A DNA stretch of 55,926 nt, from assembly GCA_002401885.1 (NCBI GenBank), contig NVUL01000009.1, forward strand, positions 1-55,926. Reading direction: 5' to 3'. Both the position numbers and the translations under genes were made by a program. This document shows, one piece after another, positions 18,243 to 27,157 of this stretch. The notes below the pieces were generated by a model. That model saw only the letters and a program-made list of their open reading frames with translations, was not told the DNA's origin and ran no database searches. The stretch comes from SAR86 cluster bacterium. Lineage in GTDB: Bacteria > Pseudomonadota > Gammaproteobacteria > Pseudomonadales > Pseudohongiellaceae. Position 1 is the first letter of the stretch. Each line of letters begins with the position of its first letter.

Positions 18243-18275
18243 GGTTAGAGTGGATCTGAATTGGTCACTCTAACC
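18243..18275. terminator. hairpin between convergent genes (bidirectional terminator candidate)
   Basis: A perfect 10-bp inverted repeat, GGTTAGAGTG (18243-18252) and CACTCTAACC (18266-18275), separated by 13 bases. It lies between the stops of the convergent serine hydrolase and UspA genes. There is no long T-tract on either side, so termination may be weak or factor-assisted. Confidence 0.65.
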
Positions 18276-18283
18276 GCTTCCTA

Positions 18284-19108
18284 CTACCCTACGTTGACAG
18301 TGAGTATGTCTGAGTCAACTGCATCAAGAACTTTCTCTACGGTATTACCAATTACCGCCGCCTTGATTCCTTCACGTGCTGCCGTTCCAATGATTACGAT
18401 GTTGGCGGCTGTTTTTTGCGCAACTTCCGGAATTACGGATTCTGGAGATCCCTCGATAGCATGAGCTCGCTTACTTTCTATTCCTACTTTTTCTGCAAGA
18501 TCGCCAGGATAGACGAAGTTATCCGAATTAGGATAGGCGGTCACAGCATGTAAACTACTGCCAGGGATGCTCGCCACTAAGGCTCGACCGTAATCCAACA
18601 CTTGTTCGTTCAATCTATTGTGTAGATCATCTTCGCGTTGCATATCCAGCGCCACAAGCACTTTTGCTCCGGCTTCGATGCTATCTTTCTTAACTAGGTA
18701 GACTGGGCAATGTGAATTGCGTAGAAGCGTCCAATCGGATGTCTTGAGCAATCTGCGCCCCGCACCACTATGATAACCTGCAGCTTTTAAAATTAGGTCG
18801 GCACCAGCGCGTTCAGCAGCAGGAGCAATTGAGTCACGCCATTCACTTGTCCATTCAACTTCTACCGTAACGTCGTTTCCTGCTATCCGAATCGGCGCTA
18901 CCAGAGATTCAACCCATGCCCGGTGCCGCGACAATTCGGCGCGCTGCAGCGCACCGGCGTCGACATTATCGGTTGTTGCAAATATGGCTTCGTATACGTG
19001 TAGAGCCACTGCAGAATCTTGGCTGGCTATCCATTTGGCACTAGTCAATGCGGCTTGCTTATCCGTCGTTGGATCTATAACTGCGAATATTTTACTTATC
19101 TTTGCCAC
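18284..19108 (-). CDS. tandem universal stress protein (UspE-like)
   Basis: A 274-residue protein with two UspA domains in a row. The first starts ISKIFAVIDPTTDKQ. The second has KVLVALDMQREDD and ends with the ATP-binding type pattern IVIIGTAAREGIKAAVIGNTVEKVLDAVDSDILTV (G-2x-G-9x-G-S/T). I choose the GTG at 19108, which has AGGAG at 8-nt spacing. The first ATG of the frame at 19150 has none. Two-domain Usp proteins such as E. coli UspE respond to stress and stationary phase. No operon partner is present. Confidence 0.88.
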   Translation of the reverse strand: MAKISKIFAVIDPTTDKQAALTSAKWIASQDSAVALHVYEAIFATTDNVDAGALQRAELSRHRAWVESLVAPIRIAGNDVTVEVEWTSEWRDSIAPAAERAGADLILKAAGYHSGAGRRLLKTSDWTLLRNSHCPVYLVKKDSIEAGAKVLVALDMQREDDLHNRLNEQVLDYGRALVASIPGSSLHAVTAYPNSDNFVYPGDLAEKVGIESKRAHAIEGSPESVIPEVAQKTAANIVIIGTAAREGIKAAVIGNTVEKVLDAVDSDILTVNVG

Positions 19109-19264
19109 TAGAATTTCTCCTTTGCCTATTGCCATACTATTGAATAGCAACAGTGTAGAGTTGATTGCAGCAAAGCAGTTTGACTAGGATCAACTAAAGG
19201 GAAGTAGCATCTACTTTAAAAAAAGAAAATAGGACCTGCATTTCTTTAACAAAGAATCGACCGG

Positions 19265-20302
19265 CTAGATGCTAATGACCCGAAACAGCATATATCCGAT
19301 ATAGGCAACAACAAAAAAGATTCCGAACTGGCGATTCATAATCCCTTTGGCAAAGATAAATATGGGAATTAAAAATACGGCAAAGATTAGCGACGCGAAA
19401 ATATCCAACACCCCTCCCTCTGGAACCATAAGAGGATGGACGAGCGCACTGATTGGCAGTACAAATAAACTATTGAAGATGTTCGAACCAATCACGTTAC
19501 CGACACAGAGATCGGCCTCGCCCTTTATTGCAGCAAAGATTGAGGTTATCAATTCCGGTAGACTTGTTCCTATAGCTAGCACCAGCATACCTATTATCAC
19601 CGGCGGCACACCCAAAGATTCCGCGAGATTTGATCCGTGATCGATAGTTAGCTGTCCGCCTATCGCGAGTCCAATAACGCCGCCACCTACCAGTAACCAA
19701 TTGGTTCTCTTCTTCGCATGAGAAACTATATCCAAGCCATCGATAGTAGCTGCCAGCGAGTCATAATCCTGACGCACAAAGTCGGTTACAGCTAGGTAGA
19801 TAAAGATCCCGAACAGCAACAACATGATCAGACCATCGGAGCGGTCAATGAACGGACTTTCACTACGTAGCAGTGGATCGAGAGTCATGGACAAGAGAAC
19901 GGTCGTACCCAACAACAACAAGGGAAGCTCTCTGCGAATGATTTTCCCCTGCAGTGACATGGGAGTGATGATTGCGGCCGAGCCGAGAACCAAGCCTAAG
20001 TTGGCGAGGTTGGATCCAGTAATATTACCGAAGGCCAGCTCCGTCTTACCCTCCAATGCGCCCAATACGTTGACTACCAGTTCCGGCGCGCTGGTGCCAA
20101 AGGCGACCACAGTAAGTCCAACCACCAATGGAGGCACACCGTAGCCCTCCGCTATACCCGATGCACCACGCACCATGGCGGCACCGCCGGCCAGCAGCAG
20201 TAAAAGCCCCAGCATGAGTAATAAAAGTATGATTGCGATCTTCCCCCTAGGACGAATCGTAGCCGTCCTAGTTCCAGCATAGCAAAGTAACGAATAAAAC
20301 AC
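19265..20302 (-). CDS. calcium/sodium antiporter (CaCA family, YrbG-like)
   Basis: A polytopic inner-membrane cation exchanger with about ten helices. The two alpha-repeats that bind the ion are clear: VVAFGTSAPELVVNV in the first half and VLAIGTSLPELITSIFA in the second, each with the essential Glu. GNITGSNLANLG and GNVIGSNIFNSL follow them. The true start is uncertain. The frame opens at 20302, but homologous sequence begins near the ATG at 20215. A GGGGGA box at 20243-20247 precedes an ATC rather than a standard start codon. It exchanges Na+ or H+ for Ca2+. It is monocistronic. Confidence 0.9.
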   Translation of the reverse strand: MFYSLLCYAGTRTATIRPRGKIAIILLLLMLGLLLLLAGGAAMVRGASGIAEGYGVPPLVVGLTVVAFGTSAPELVVNVLGALEGKTELAFGNITGSNLANLGLVLGSAAIITPMSLQGKIIRRELPLLLLGTTVLLSMTLDPLLRSESPFIDRSDGLIMLLLFGIFIYLAVTDFVRQDYDSLAATIDGLDIVSHAKKRTNWLLVGGGVIGLAIGGQLTIDHGSNLAESLGVPPVIIGMLVLAIGTSLPELITSIFAAIKGEADLCVGNVIGSNIFNSLFVLPISALVHPLMVPEGGVLDIFASLIFAVFLIPIFIFAKGIMNRQFGIFFVVAYIGYMLFRVISI

Positions 20303-20411
20303 CTGACTGCCCCACGCGTCGCTGGAATTCGAACTCGATACTTAGCTGCTGCCACGGAGTGAGTTACACTAAGAACCACTACGAAAATTACAATCTTAGA
20401 GATCAAGCTCA

Positions 20412-21656
20412 ATGCCAGAGAGAACAGATCTAGACTTGTCGTTCGTTCGCGAACAGTATCCAAAAAATCATTGGGACTGGGCATTCTTCGAGAACGCCGG
20501 CGGAGCATTCGTACCCCACTCTGTTGTCCAACGAATAAGCTCCTACATGACAGAGACTCAGGTGCAGCCGGGCTACCCCTATCCCGAATCGACCGACGCG
20601 GCCGAGCGCATGAATCTAGGCCACCAGCTGATGGCGGAATTTGTCGGAGCAGATATCGATGAGATAACTATCTCACCATCTACTTCATTCAACGTCTACG
20701 TGCTCGCCCAGGCACTTCGGCATCTTTGGAAGAAAGATGACGAGATCATCGTCGCGACTCTCAATCATGAGGCGAACTCGGGTCCGTGGAGAAGATTGGA
20801 AGAGTTCGGATTAAAGATCGTCGAATGGCCCATTGAGTCCGACACTGCCGAGCTTAATCTGGATACGCTAGATAAATTACTGAACAAGAAGACTCAACTA
20901 GTAGCATTCCCTCATGTCTCGAACGTAGCTGGCAATGTGAACGATGTCCCCTCCATAACCAAACTTGCGCACTCAGTGGGCGCTCTAGTCTGCGTAGATG
21001 GCGTCGCCTACGCGCCACACCGCGCCCTAAGCGTAAAAGAGTGGGATGTTGATTTCTATTTGTTCAGCTTCTACAAGGTGTTTGGTCCTCATATGGGCTG
21101 TCTCTATGGTAAGCAAGAGATTTTGCGAAAGGCGAGGGGACAGTATCATTACTTCTTCGAAGAAGACGATCTGCTACACAAGATGAATCCGGCTGGCCCG
21201 AATCATGAATCGATCGCATCCCTGGTGGGCATCGCAGACTACTTCGACACTCTGTATGCACATCACTTCGACAAGGATGAACCGTCGTTTTTCGCACGCA
21301 GCCAGGCACTTTATGCCAAGTTTGCCGAGCATGAGCAGGTTCTCTCGAGGAAGTTTCTGGACTTCATCACTTCTCGAGAAGACGTAAGATTGATCGGCAG
21401 ACACGAGAGTGACAAAAATATCCGTGTTCCTACGTTCTCGTTCATATCAAACAAGATGGGTTCCGAAGAAATTGCCAGAGCGGTTTCTAGAGACAAAGTG
21501 GCTATTAGTTTTGGTCACTTCTACGCCAAGCGCCTAATAGAGAGTCTGGGTGTGAAGGATACCGAGGACGGCGTCGTACGCTGCTCCATGGCGCACTACA
21601 ATACCGTCGACGAAGTAGACACGCTAATTCGTTCCCTAGAGCGAGTACTAGGCTAA
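20412..21656 (+). CDS. class V aminotransferase (cysteine desulfurase-like)
   Basis: A PLP-dependent enzyme of 414 residues. The Schiff-base lysine is Lys222 in LFSFYKVFGPHMG. PLP contacts are Asp196 in CVDGVAYAPH and His203. The N-terminal FFENAGGAFVPHSV and the PST motif near residue 90 match the cysteine-desulfurase-like (SufS-related) group. I see no active-site Cys loop of the SufS/IscS kind, so desulfurase activity is doubtful and another aminotransferase or lyase reaction is possible. It lies 37 bases upstream of an aldehyde dehydrogenase gene, a likely two-gene operon, perhaps for amino-acid or amine catabolism. Confidence 0.87.
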   Translation: MPERTDLDLSFVREQYPKNHWDWAFFENAGGAFVPHSVVQRISSYMTETQVQPGYPYPESTDAAERMNLGHQLMAEFVGADIDEITISPSTSFNVYVLAQALRHLWKKDDEIIVATLNHEANSGPWRRLEEFGLKIVEWPIESDTAELNLDTLDKLLNKKTQLVAFPHVSNVAGNVNDVPSITKLAHSVGALVCVDGVAYAPHRALSVKEWDVDFYLFSFYKVFGPHMGCLYGKQEILRKARGQYHYFFEEDDLLHKMNPAGPNHESIASLVGIADYFDTLYAHHFDKDEPSFFARSQALYAKFAEHEQVLSRKFLDFITSREDVRLIGRHESDKNIRVPTFSFISNKMGSEEIARAVSRDKVAISFGHFYAKRLIESLGVKDTEDGVVRCSMAHYNTVDEVDTLIRSLERVLG

Positions 21657-21693
21657 GCCCGGCGCATCGCTTTTTCCAAGAGAAACAACCACC

Positions 21694-23148
21694 ATGATAA
21701 AACTTGAAGACCCTACCCTGTTTAGAACCGAAAACTATGTCAATGGGAAATGGGTCGGCGGTTCCGGCGGCCACATAGAAGTGGTAAATCCTGCGAACGG
21801 TACTCTGATAGCGAAGACGGTAGACGGCAATGCCATTGATGCACGCAATGCGGTAGAGGCGGCCGCAGCGGCCTTCAAAAGTTGGAGCAAGATGCCTGCT
21901 AAGGAGCGCGCTTCGTATCTACGCAAATGGCATGACCTTATTCTAGAGAACGCCGATGACCTAGGCGCGCTAATGACGGCCGAACAAGGCAAACCCCTTG
22001 CGGAGGCCATCGGCGAAGTTAAGTACGGCGCCGGGTTTATCGAGTTCTATGCCGAAGAGTGCAAGCGAGTCATGGGCGACATCATTCCAACCGTAGCAAA
22101 TGACCGGCGACTGCAGGTCTACAAGCAGCCGATCGGCGTTGTTGGTTGCATCACTCCCTGGAATTTTCCTAACGCAATGATTACTCGAAAGGCTGCGCCT
22201 GCAATGGCCGCCGGCTGCACTGTCGTGATAAAGCCCGACGCTGGCACGCCGCTTTCTGCACTCGCCCTCTGCGAACTCGCACAACGTGCTGGCATACCCG
22301 CTGGCGTACTAAACGTTGTCGTGGGCAGTGACGCTCAAGCCATAGGCGAAGTACTCACCCAACACAAGAAGATTGGAAAGTTTACCTTTACCGGCTCAAC
22401 GGCTGTTGGAAAAATTCTGATGGCGCAGTGCGCCTCTACAGTAAAGAAAATTTCCCTAGAACTCGGCGGCAACGCACCTTTCATCGTCTTCGATGACGCC
22501 AACATCGACGAGGCTGTGACTCATTGCATCGCAACAAAGTTTCGTAATTGTGGTCAGACTTGTGTTTGCACAAATCGTATCTTCGTCCACGAAACGATAG
22601 CAAAAGAATTCACAGACAAACTGCAGAAGAACATCGCCTCATTGAAGGTAGCCGACGGTTTCGAAGAGGGTGCCGAAATCGGACCACTGATCAACGCACA
22701 GGCTCTGGAGAAAATGGACTCTCTACTGGCGGACGCAGTAAACAAAGGGGCGAAGGTGTTGCTCGGTGGCGCACGCCACGAACTTGGTCAAAATTTTTTC
22801 CAGCCTACCCTGCTCAACAATATAAGCGATTCTATGCGGCTGGCGAACGAAGAAATCTTCGGCCCAATAGCAGCCGTGCAAACCTTCACCACCGAAGACG
22901 AAGTGGTTGAGAAGGCGAATGCTACCGAGTATGGTCTCGCCGCCTATTTCTTTACGCGGGATGTCGGTCGTGTGATGCGCGTATCGGAAGATTTGGAGTA
23001 CGGCATCGTCTGCTCGAACTCTGGAGTGTTTTCAACCGAGGTGGCACCTTTCGGCGGCTGGAAACAATCGGGCATAGGCTCGGAGGGTGGAAAGGAAGGC
23101 ATCGCCGATTTCTATGAAACGAAGTTCCATTCCCTAGGCGGCGTTTAG
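21694..23148 (+). CDS. NAD(P)-dependent succinate-semialdehyde dehydrogenase-like aldehyde dehydrogenase
   Basis: A 484-residue cytosolic ALDH. Catalytic residues are Asn157 (ITPWNFPN), Glu257 (ELGGNAPF) and Cys290 (NCGQTCV). The surrounding sequence resembles the GabD/succinate-semialdehyde dehydrogenase subgroup (TFTGSTAVGK, KQSGIGSEGGKEGI). It follows the class V aminotransferase in the same direction, suggesting sequential transamination and aldehyde oxidation. The TAG stop overlaps the TAA stop of the convergent gene (23145-23148). Confidence 0.92.
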   Translation: MIKLEDPTLFRTENYVNGKWVGGSGGHIEVVNPANGTLIAKTVDGNAIDARNAVEAAAAAFKSWSKMPAKERASYLRKWHDLILENADDLGALMTAEQGKPLAEAIGEVKYGAGFIEFYAEECKRVMGDIIPTVANDRRLQVYKQPIGVVGCITPWNFPNAMITRKAAPAMAAGCTVVIKPDAGTPLSALALCELAQRAGIPAGVLNVVVGSDAQAIGEVLTQHKKIGKFTFTGSTAVGKILMAQCASTVKKISLELGGNAPFIVFDDANIDEAVTHCIATKFRNCGQTCVCTNRIFVHETIAKEFTDKLQKNIASLKVADGFEEGAEIGPLINAQALEKMDSLLADAVNKGAKVLLGGARHELGQNFFQPTLLNNISDSMRLANEEIFGPIAAVQTFTTEDEVVEKANATEYGLAAYFFTRDVGRVMRVSEDLEYGIVCSNSGVFSTEVAPFGGWKQSGIGSEGGKEGIADFYETKFHSLGGV

Positions 23149-25394
23149 GGGTTGCTGACTAGCGCCGTAATATTCAGCGCGCCCAGCTTTACTGGGTCAG
23201 AACCCGGCTCCAGTGTCGCATCTATGTCGTAATTGAGCCCGCCCACTAGTAGATTGGGCAGGCTGAGAACTCCCGCATCGGTAAACCTCGCCTCCACAAA
23301 TGGAGCGATAGAGCTATCGAGCGTCTGATAAGAAAGCAATTCAAAACGAACTTCGCCAAAGAATGTGATCTGAAACTCTGCACTAATAAGACTGCCGTCA
23401 TCGAGCCTTATAAAGGGAACCGAGAGTCGGTTGCCCGTGACCGTAGCCACCTGCTCCAAACCCGCTAGACTTTGAGGCCCAAAAGTAAGCGGCAAATTCT
23501 GCACGGCGCCACACACTGAACTGCCTGCATTGGCATTCACAAAGTTCGGGAATACTGGAATGCAAACTAGCGACTCTAGCTGAGGATTTCCATTCACTTC
23601 TACTACCTCATGATAGTAGCCTGCCGAATCAATCAGCGGCGGCGTAGAGTCTATTTGAATTCGGTAATTGAAAGACAAAGACGCGCCAGGAGCGATACTC
23701 TCGATAGTGCAATTAAGCGTTCCAGTCTTCTGTATCGCGTCGCCGACAACCACCGCCGCAGCTGATAGTTTACTGCCGAGAATCGTGCAGAGACTCGATG
23801 ACGTCTCGTAGTATTGGGCCCCCTCTACTATTGAACCCGTATTCACATGTGCCAGTTGTATATCAATGTCACTCAGAGTAACCGATGAGGTATTCGTCAC
23901 ATTAACAACGAACTCCGTGAACTCATTGATAATCGCGCTGGTTTCAACAGATGTCTGCACGACATTCAGATCGTATACGCTGCCAAGCACCGCAATCTTA
24001 TCTTCGATGGCGGAAGGCTCCACATGGAAGATGGTCGGTGTTATTGCACTCACCAGATGACGAGTCTTATTAAGCGAATAAACCGCGTCTGCACCGTTGG
24101 CTACATCGTTTCTATCAACGCCACAGTCAACACCTAGACACAGGCTATTAGGATTTGAGAATCTGTTTATGGTGAATGCTGAACCGAAAGAGGGCGTGCC
24201 GATTGCCGCGCCTAAGGTAAGAAAGCCGTCCAGGATGCCATAGCCCGCAGAAAATGAAAATGTGCCGCCGTCGGGACTCCTCTGTCGTTCCCGTGCTATG
24301 CCCATATTGCTAGCGAACACAGGCGCCATATTCAAGTTGAAGAGACAATCCGGACCAACATTAATAGCGGATAGTAGATTTCCCTGGTGGTAAAGAGATT
24401 GAAAATCCCCCTGCCTGCCCGTGCCATTTAGAGTAGTCCAGCCACAAGTCGGGTCAACATTGGTATCAACTGCGTGCAACATTACGACGATGTCACCACC
24501 GGAAGTAATGATCAAGTTGTCCAACTCATCGAAGGCGGGATCAGTTTTCTCTAGCAGCGCATCGAAGGTAGTCAGGATAACAGTGTCGATTGCCGTGTAG
24601 GGTATTTCCTCGAGGCCTACACTCTTAAACTTGATTGCAACATCATTCTCACGAAACGTTTGATTGGCGCTGCTAATAATCGCCCTGGCTCGAGCTTCTA
24701 GTTTTTGACCTAGATATTGCGATGCAGCCGGCGTATAGATAAACAGCACATCGACTACCGCCTCACGCGCAAGCAACTCATCAATGGGCGTCGAGGCGGG
24801 TAGATTCATTATCGCCTCGTCCAGGTCCGGCACGGTGTTCTGGTTAATATCGAGGTCGATGTTGCGAACCAAATGAACGAATAGATTAGAGCCGCGAATT
24901 CTTCTATCGCCATCGGCGAGCGTGGCTTCTACCGTATCGGGCTCTAAGACGGTCGCATCATTTGAAGAGATTGAAACAGCGAAACCCTCGCCCACCCCAA
25001 GTGAATTGGGTCCATCGACGAAGAAATCGACGATCTTAGTTCTGTTTGCCTTTAGTTCGTCGATGCTACAGGTCAATACAATGAGCGTTTCCTCGCTGAC
25101 AATGCACTCACTGTCGACATTGCCCACGCTGGTGTTTGCGCTTAATTCAACGGTGAACTCCATAGCATTGATTGTTGTCGTACCGGGATTGTGCACCGTA
25201 ACGACAAAAGGGAGGATGGACTCGCCGAGAGAAGAATAGACGCCGTCCTGATAGACGAAGTCGCGCTCGGCACTCAGGTCGATGGTAGCCACCTGAGCAG
25301 ATGCTAGAAACGGGGAGAACAACAGCACAGTAGCCAGCAGAATTTGCTGTACTCGCGCGATTGCTTCCGATCTTTGAGTATTAATGGCATTCAT
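23145..25394 (-). CDS. secreted reprolysin-like protein with degenerate zinc site and DUF11-like domains
   Basis: A 749-residue exported protein with signal peptide ending near FLASAQ. Residues 35-160 form a DUF11/CARDB-like Ig domain. Residues 212-430 resemble reprolysin-like/M72 metalloendopeptidases, opening VVDVLFIYTPAASQYLG with an ANQTFRENDVAIKFK strand. Where the family has HExxHxxGxxHD, this protein has PVFASNMGIARER (358-370). The NMG core and following SFSAGYG stretch are kept, but all three zinc-ligand histidines and the catalytic Glu are lost. A second Ig-like domain occupies about 480-610 and an unassigned beta-rich part ends the protein. It is probably a non-catalytic, surface or secreted binding protein. 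It stands alone and its stop overlaps the ALDH stop. Confidence 0.7.
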   Translation of the reverse strand: MNAINTQRSEAIARVQQILLATVLLFSPFLASAQVATIDLSAERDFVYQDGVYSSLGESILPFVVTVHNPGTTTINAMEFTVELSANTSVGNVDSECIVSEETLIVLTCSIDELKANRTKIVDFFVDGPNSLGVGEGFAVSISSNDATVLEPDTVEATLADGDRRIRGSNLFVHLVRNIDLDINQNTVPDLDEAIMNLPASTPIDELLAREAVVDVLFIYTPAASQYLGQKLEARARAIISSANQTFRENDVAIKFKSVGLEEIPYTAIDTVILTTFDALLEKTDPAFDELDNLIITSGGDIVVMLHAVDTNVDPTCGWTTLNGTGRQGDFQSLYHQGNLLSAINVGPDCLFNLNMAPVFASNMGIARERQRSPDGGTFSFSAGYGILDGFLTLGAAIGTPSFGSAFTINRFSNPNSLCLGVDCGVDRNDVANGADAVYSLNKTRHLVSAITPTIFHVEPSAIEDKIAVLGSVYDLNVVQTSVETSAIINEFTEFVVNVTNTSSVTLSDIDIQLAHVNTGSIVEGAQYYETSSSLCTILGSKLSAAAVVVGDAIQKTGTLNCTIESIAPGASLSFNYRIQIDSTPPLIDSAGYYHEVVEVNGNPQLESLVCIPVFPNFVNANAGSSVCGAVQNLPLTFGPQSLAGLEQVATVTGNRLSVPFIRLDDGSLISAEFQITFFGEVRFELLSYQTLDSSIAPFVEARFTDAGVLSLPNLLVGGLNYDIDATLEPGSDPVKLGALNITALVSNP

Positions 25395-25528
25395 CGAATT
25401 AGTCGAACTACAAAGCTATTGATACAACCTGCAACTACGGTGAAGTAAAAGACACTCCTTCAAAGAGTATAGCGGGACGCGAGCCTAAATCCTTAGAGAT
25501 TCGTAGCAATAATAATTCACCGAATCAT

Positions 25529-25990
25529 CTAATCATCACGATAGTTGATTTTGAGCCCGTTCAGAAAATTCCTAAGAATCTGATCTTTGCATTCTCGATA
25601 GTGCTTGTGATTTGGTCGTCGAAAAAATGCGCTGAGTTCGTGCTTGCTTATTTCTTGGCCTGCAGATTCCAATATTTGCAGAATTTCATCTGCCTTCAGA
25701 CTCAATGCTATCTTCAGCTTCATGAATACCATGTTGTTATTCAGTTTGGTCTCTACTCGCAGCGGCTCTCCTTCCTTCTCGCCTCGCAAGGCAGCGATCA
25801 TGCCGTTGAGAAAAGCGGCAAAGGAAGCATCGCTACATTTTTCGAAATCTGGGTCTTCGTCCTGCTTTAGCCAAGCGGAAACTTCTTTGCGATCCGTCTT
25901 TACATTGGCCAGACCGAAGATGGCGATCATCTTGCTGTCGCTGAAATCTAGTATGTAACGTATGCGTCTTAGACAGTCATTGTTCGTCAT
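25529..25990 (-). CDS. DUF1456 family protein (YehS-like)
   Basis: A 153-residue cytosolic protein with the two DUF1456 repeats seen in E. coli YehS. The first starts NNDCLRRIRYILDFSDSKMIAIFGLA and ends at AFLNGMIAALRG. The second begins NNNMVFMKLKIALSLKADEILQIL and ends NFLNGLKINYR. The function of the family is unknown. It is 5 bases downstream of the S4-domain gene and in the same run as YaeQ (25529-26989), so the three are probably co-transcribed. Confidence 0.92.
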   Translation of the reverse strand: MTNNDCLRRIRYILDFSDSKMIAIFGLANVKTDRKEVSAWLKQDEDPDFEKCSDASFAAFLNGMIAALRGEKEGEPLRVETKLNNNMVFMKLKIALSLKADEILQILESAGQEISKHELSAFFRRPNHKHYRECKDQILRNFLNGLKINYRDD

Positions 25991-25995
25991 GTTTC

Positions 25996-26412
25996 TTAAC
26001 TCTTTATTCCAATCGCTTTTCTGCCTGCCCTCGATGGTGCCGGCTTTTGGCGCTTAGCGTTCACTGTAGATTTACGCACTGGCATAGCAGCACCTGCAAT
26101 TTCATTTTTGTTTTCATAAAAAGCTATGGCATCCGAATTCGCAGACTCTAGCTCCTTGTCACAATGCATACGATAGAGAACGCCGCCAAACTCGATGATA
26201 TCACCGGAAACAATTTTCTTGCGCTTCTGAGTTTCGACGACAGCGTTCAACATAACATGCCCTCCGGCTATGGCGGCCTTCGCCTCTCCTCCACTGCCTA
26301 CTAGTCCTTCGAACTTCAAAATTTTGTATAGATCGATCGGCTGTTTTATTAATTCGACTACCTGCACTTCATCGTCGTCGACAGCTGTCGTGTTAGTTCT
26401 TGAATCTGTCAT
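25996..26412 (-). CDS. S4-domain RNA-binding protein (YbcJ-like)
   Basis: A 138-residue protein whose central part is a single S4 domain: QPIDLYKILKFEGLVGSGGEAKAAIAGGHVMLNAVVETQKRKKIVSGDIIEF. This is the typical YbcJ pattern. The C-terminal third is a basic, Ala/Lys/Arg-rich tail (KRQKPAPSRAGRKAIG) that probably adds nucleic-acid affinity and makes it longer than E. coli YbcJ (about 70 residues). It lies between YaeQ-like and DUF1456 genes on the same strand. Confidence 0.87.
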   Translation of the reverse strand: MTDSRTNTTAVDDDEVQVVELIKQPIDLYKILKFEGLVGSGGEAKAAIAGGHVMLNAVVETQKRKKIVSGDIIEFGGVLYRMHCDKELESANSDAIAFYENKNEIAGAAMPVRKSTVNAKRQKPAPSRAGRKAIGIKS

Positions 26413-26449
26413 GTGTTTCTCTTCGAACAGTTAGATAAAAAATTCGAGA

Positions 26450-26989
26450 TCAAGAGACCTCTTGCAGCCCCTGCAGGATAAGCTCGCACTCGCCCAATTC
26501 GCTGGCAACAAATAGGGAGTCGCCCGAGATCGTTATTGAGAGATCCACACCGCGATCAATGATAGATCCGAGCGCCTGCACTTGCTCCCATTGGAATCGG
26601 TAAACATTAACATCCAATCTGGCGAACTGCTTTTCATTCTGTTGCCACCAAGTCGGGGCCTTGTTATTGAAGCAATAAATTTTAACTTCCTTGGCAATGC
26701 GGCTCACCTTCTTTATCCGCTCTGACGATGGCTCTCCCACGTCGATCCAGAGTTCCAAGTTTCCATCTAGCGAATGCGCCCAGATATCTGGCTCTTCGGT
26801 ATCGCTAAGCCCCTTGCAGAGCACGAGTTGTTCGCGGGTATTCAGACAGAACGCCAGCACCCGCACCATCATTCTCTCCATCGTCTCCGATGGATGACGT
26901 GCGATTGTTAAGCTGAGCGCATCGTAGACATCCCGATTCAAGTCGCTTAGCGAGACTGTCAGTTTATAGATAGTAGGCTTAATTGCCAC
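26450..26989 (-). CDS. yaeQ: YaeQ family protein
   Basis: A 179-residue cytosolic protein matching YaeQ along its full length: KLTVSLSDLNRDVYDALSLTIARHPSETMERMMVRVLAF at the N-terminus, LWIDVGEPSSERIKKVSRIAKEVKIYCF in the middle and ISGDSLFVASELGEC at the end. YaeQ has a PD-(D/E)XK nuclease-like fold. Its cellular role is unsettled. It is first of a leftward run with the S4 and DUF1456 genes. Confidence 0.94.
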   Translation of the reverse strand: MAIKPTIYKLTVSLSDLNRDVYDALSLTIARHPSETMERMMVRVLAFCLNTREQLVLCKGLSDTEEPDIWAHSLDGNLELWIDVGEPSSERIKKVSRIAKEVKIYCFNNKAPTWWQQNEKQFARLDVNVYRFQWEQVQALGSIIDRGVDLSITISGDSLFVASELGECELILQGLQEVS

Positions 26990-27157
26990 GGCGGCGCTCT
27001 AATTATGTGAGGGGTCAGTGATAGGAATCAGTTAGCAATGGTTACGCGGCGCACACTATAGCATCAATGAGGACTTTCGGCGTGCCTAGCTCGGCGAAGC
27101 GTTCACCGATTGCTGAGAATATGTAAGAATGTAAAAAGAGTCACTCAGGAGCTAACT

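Noticed and set aside
20215-20302. Extra 29 N-terminal residues of the cation antiporter as a signal peptide
   Set aside because: The stretch is not hydrophobic in the right place and homologous sequence starts around the later ATG; probably untranslated leader.
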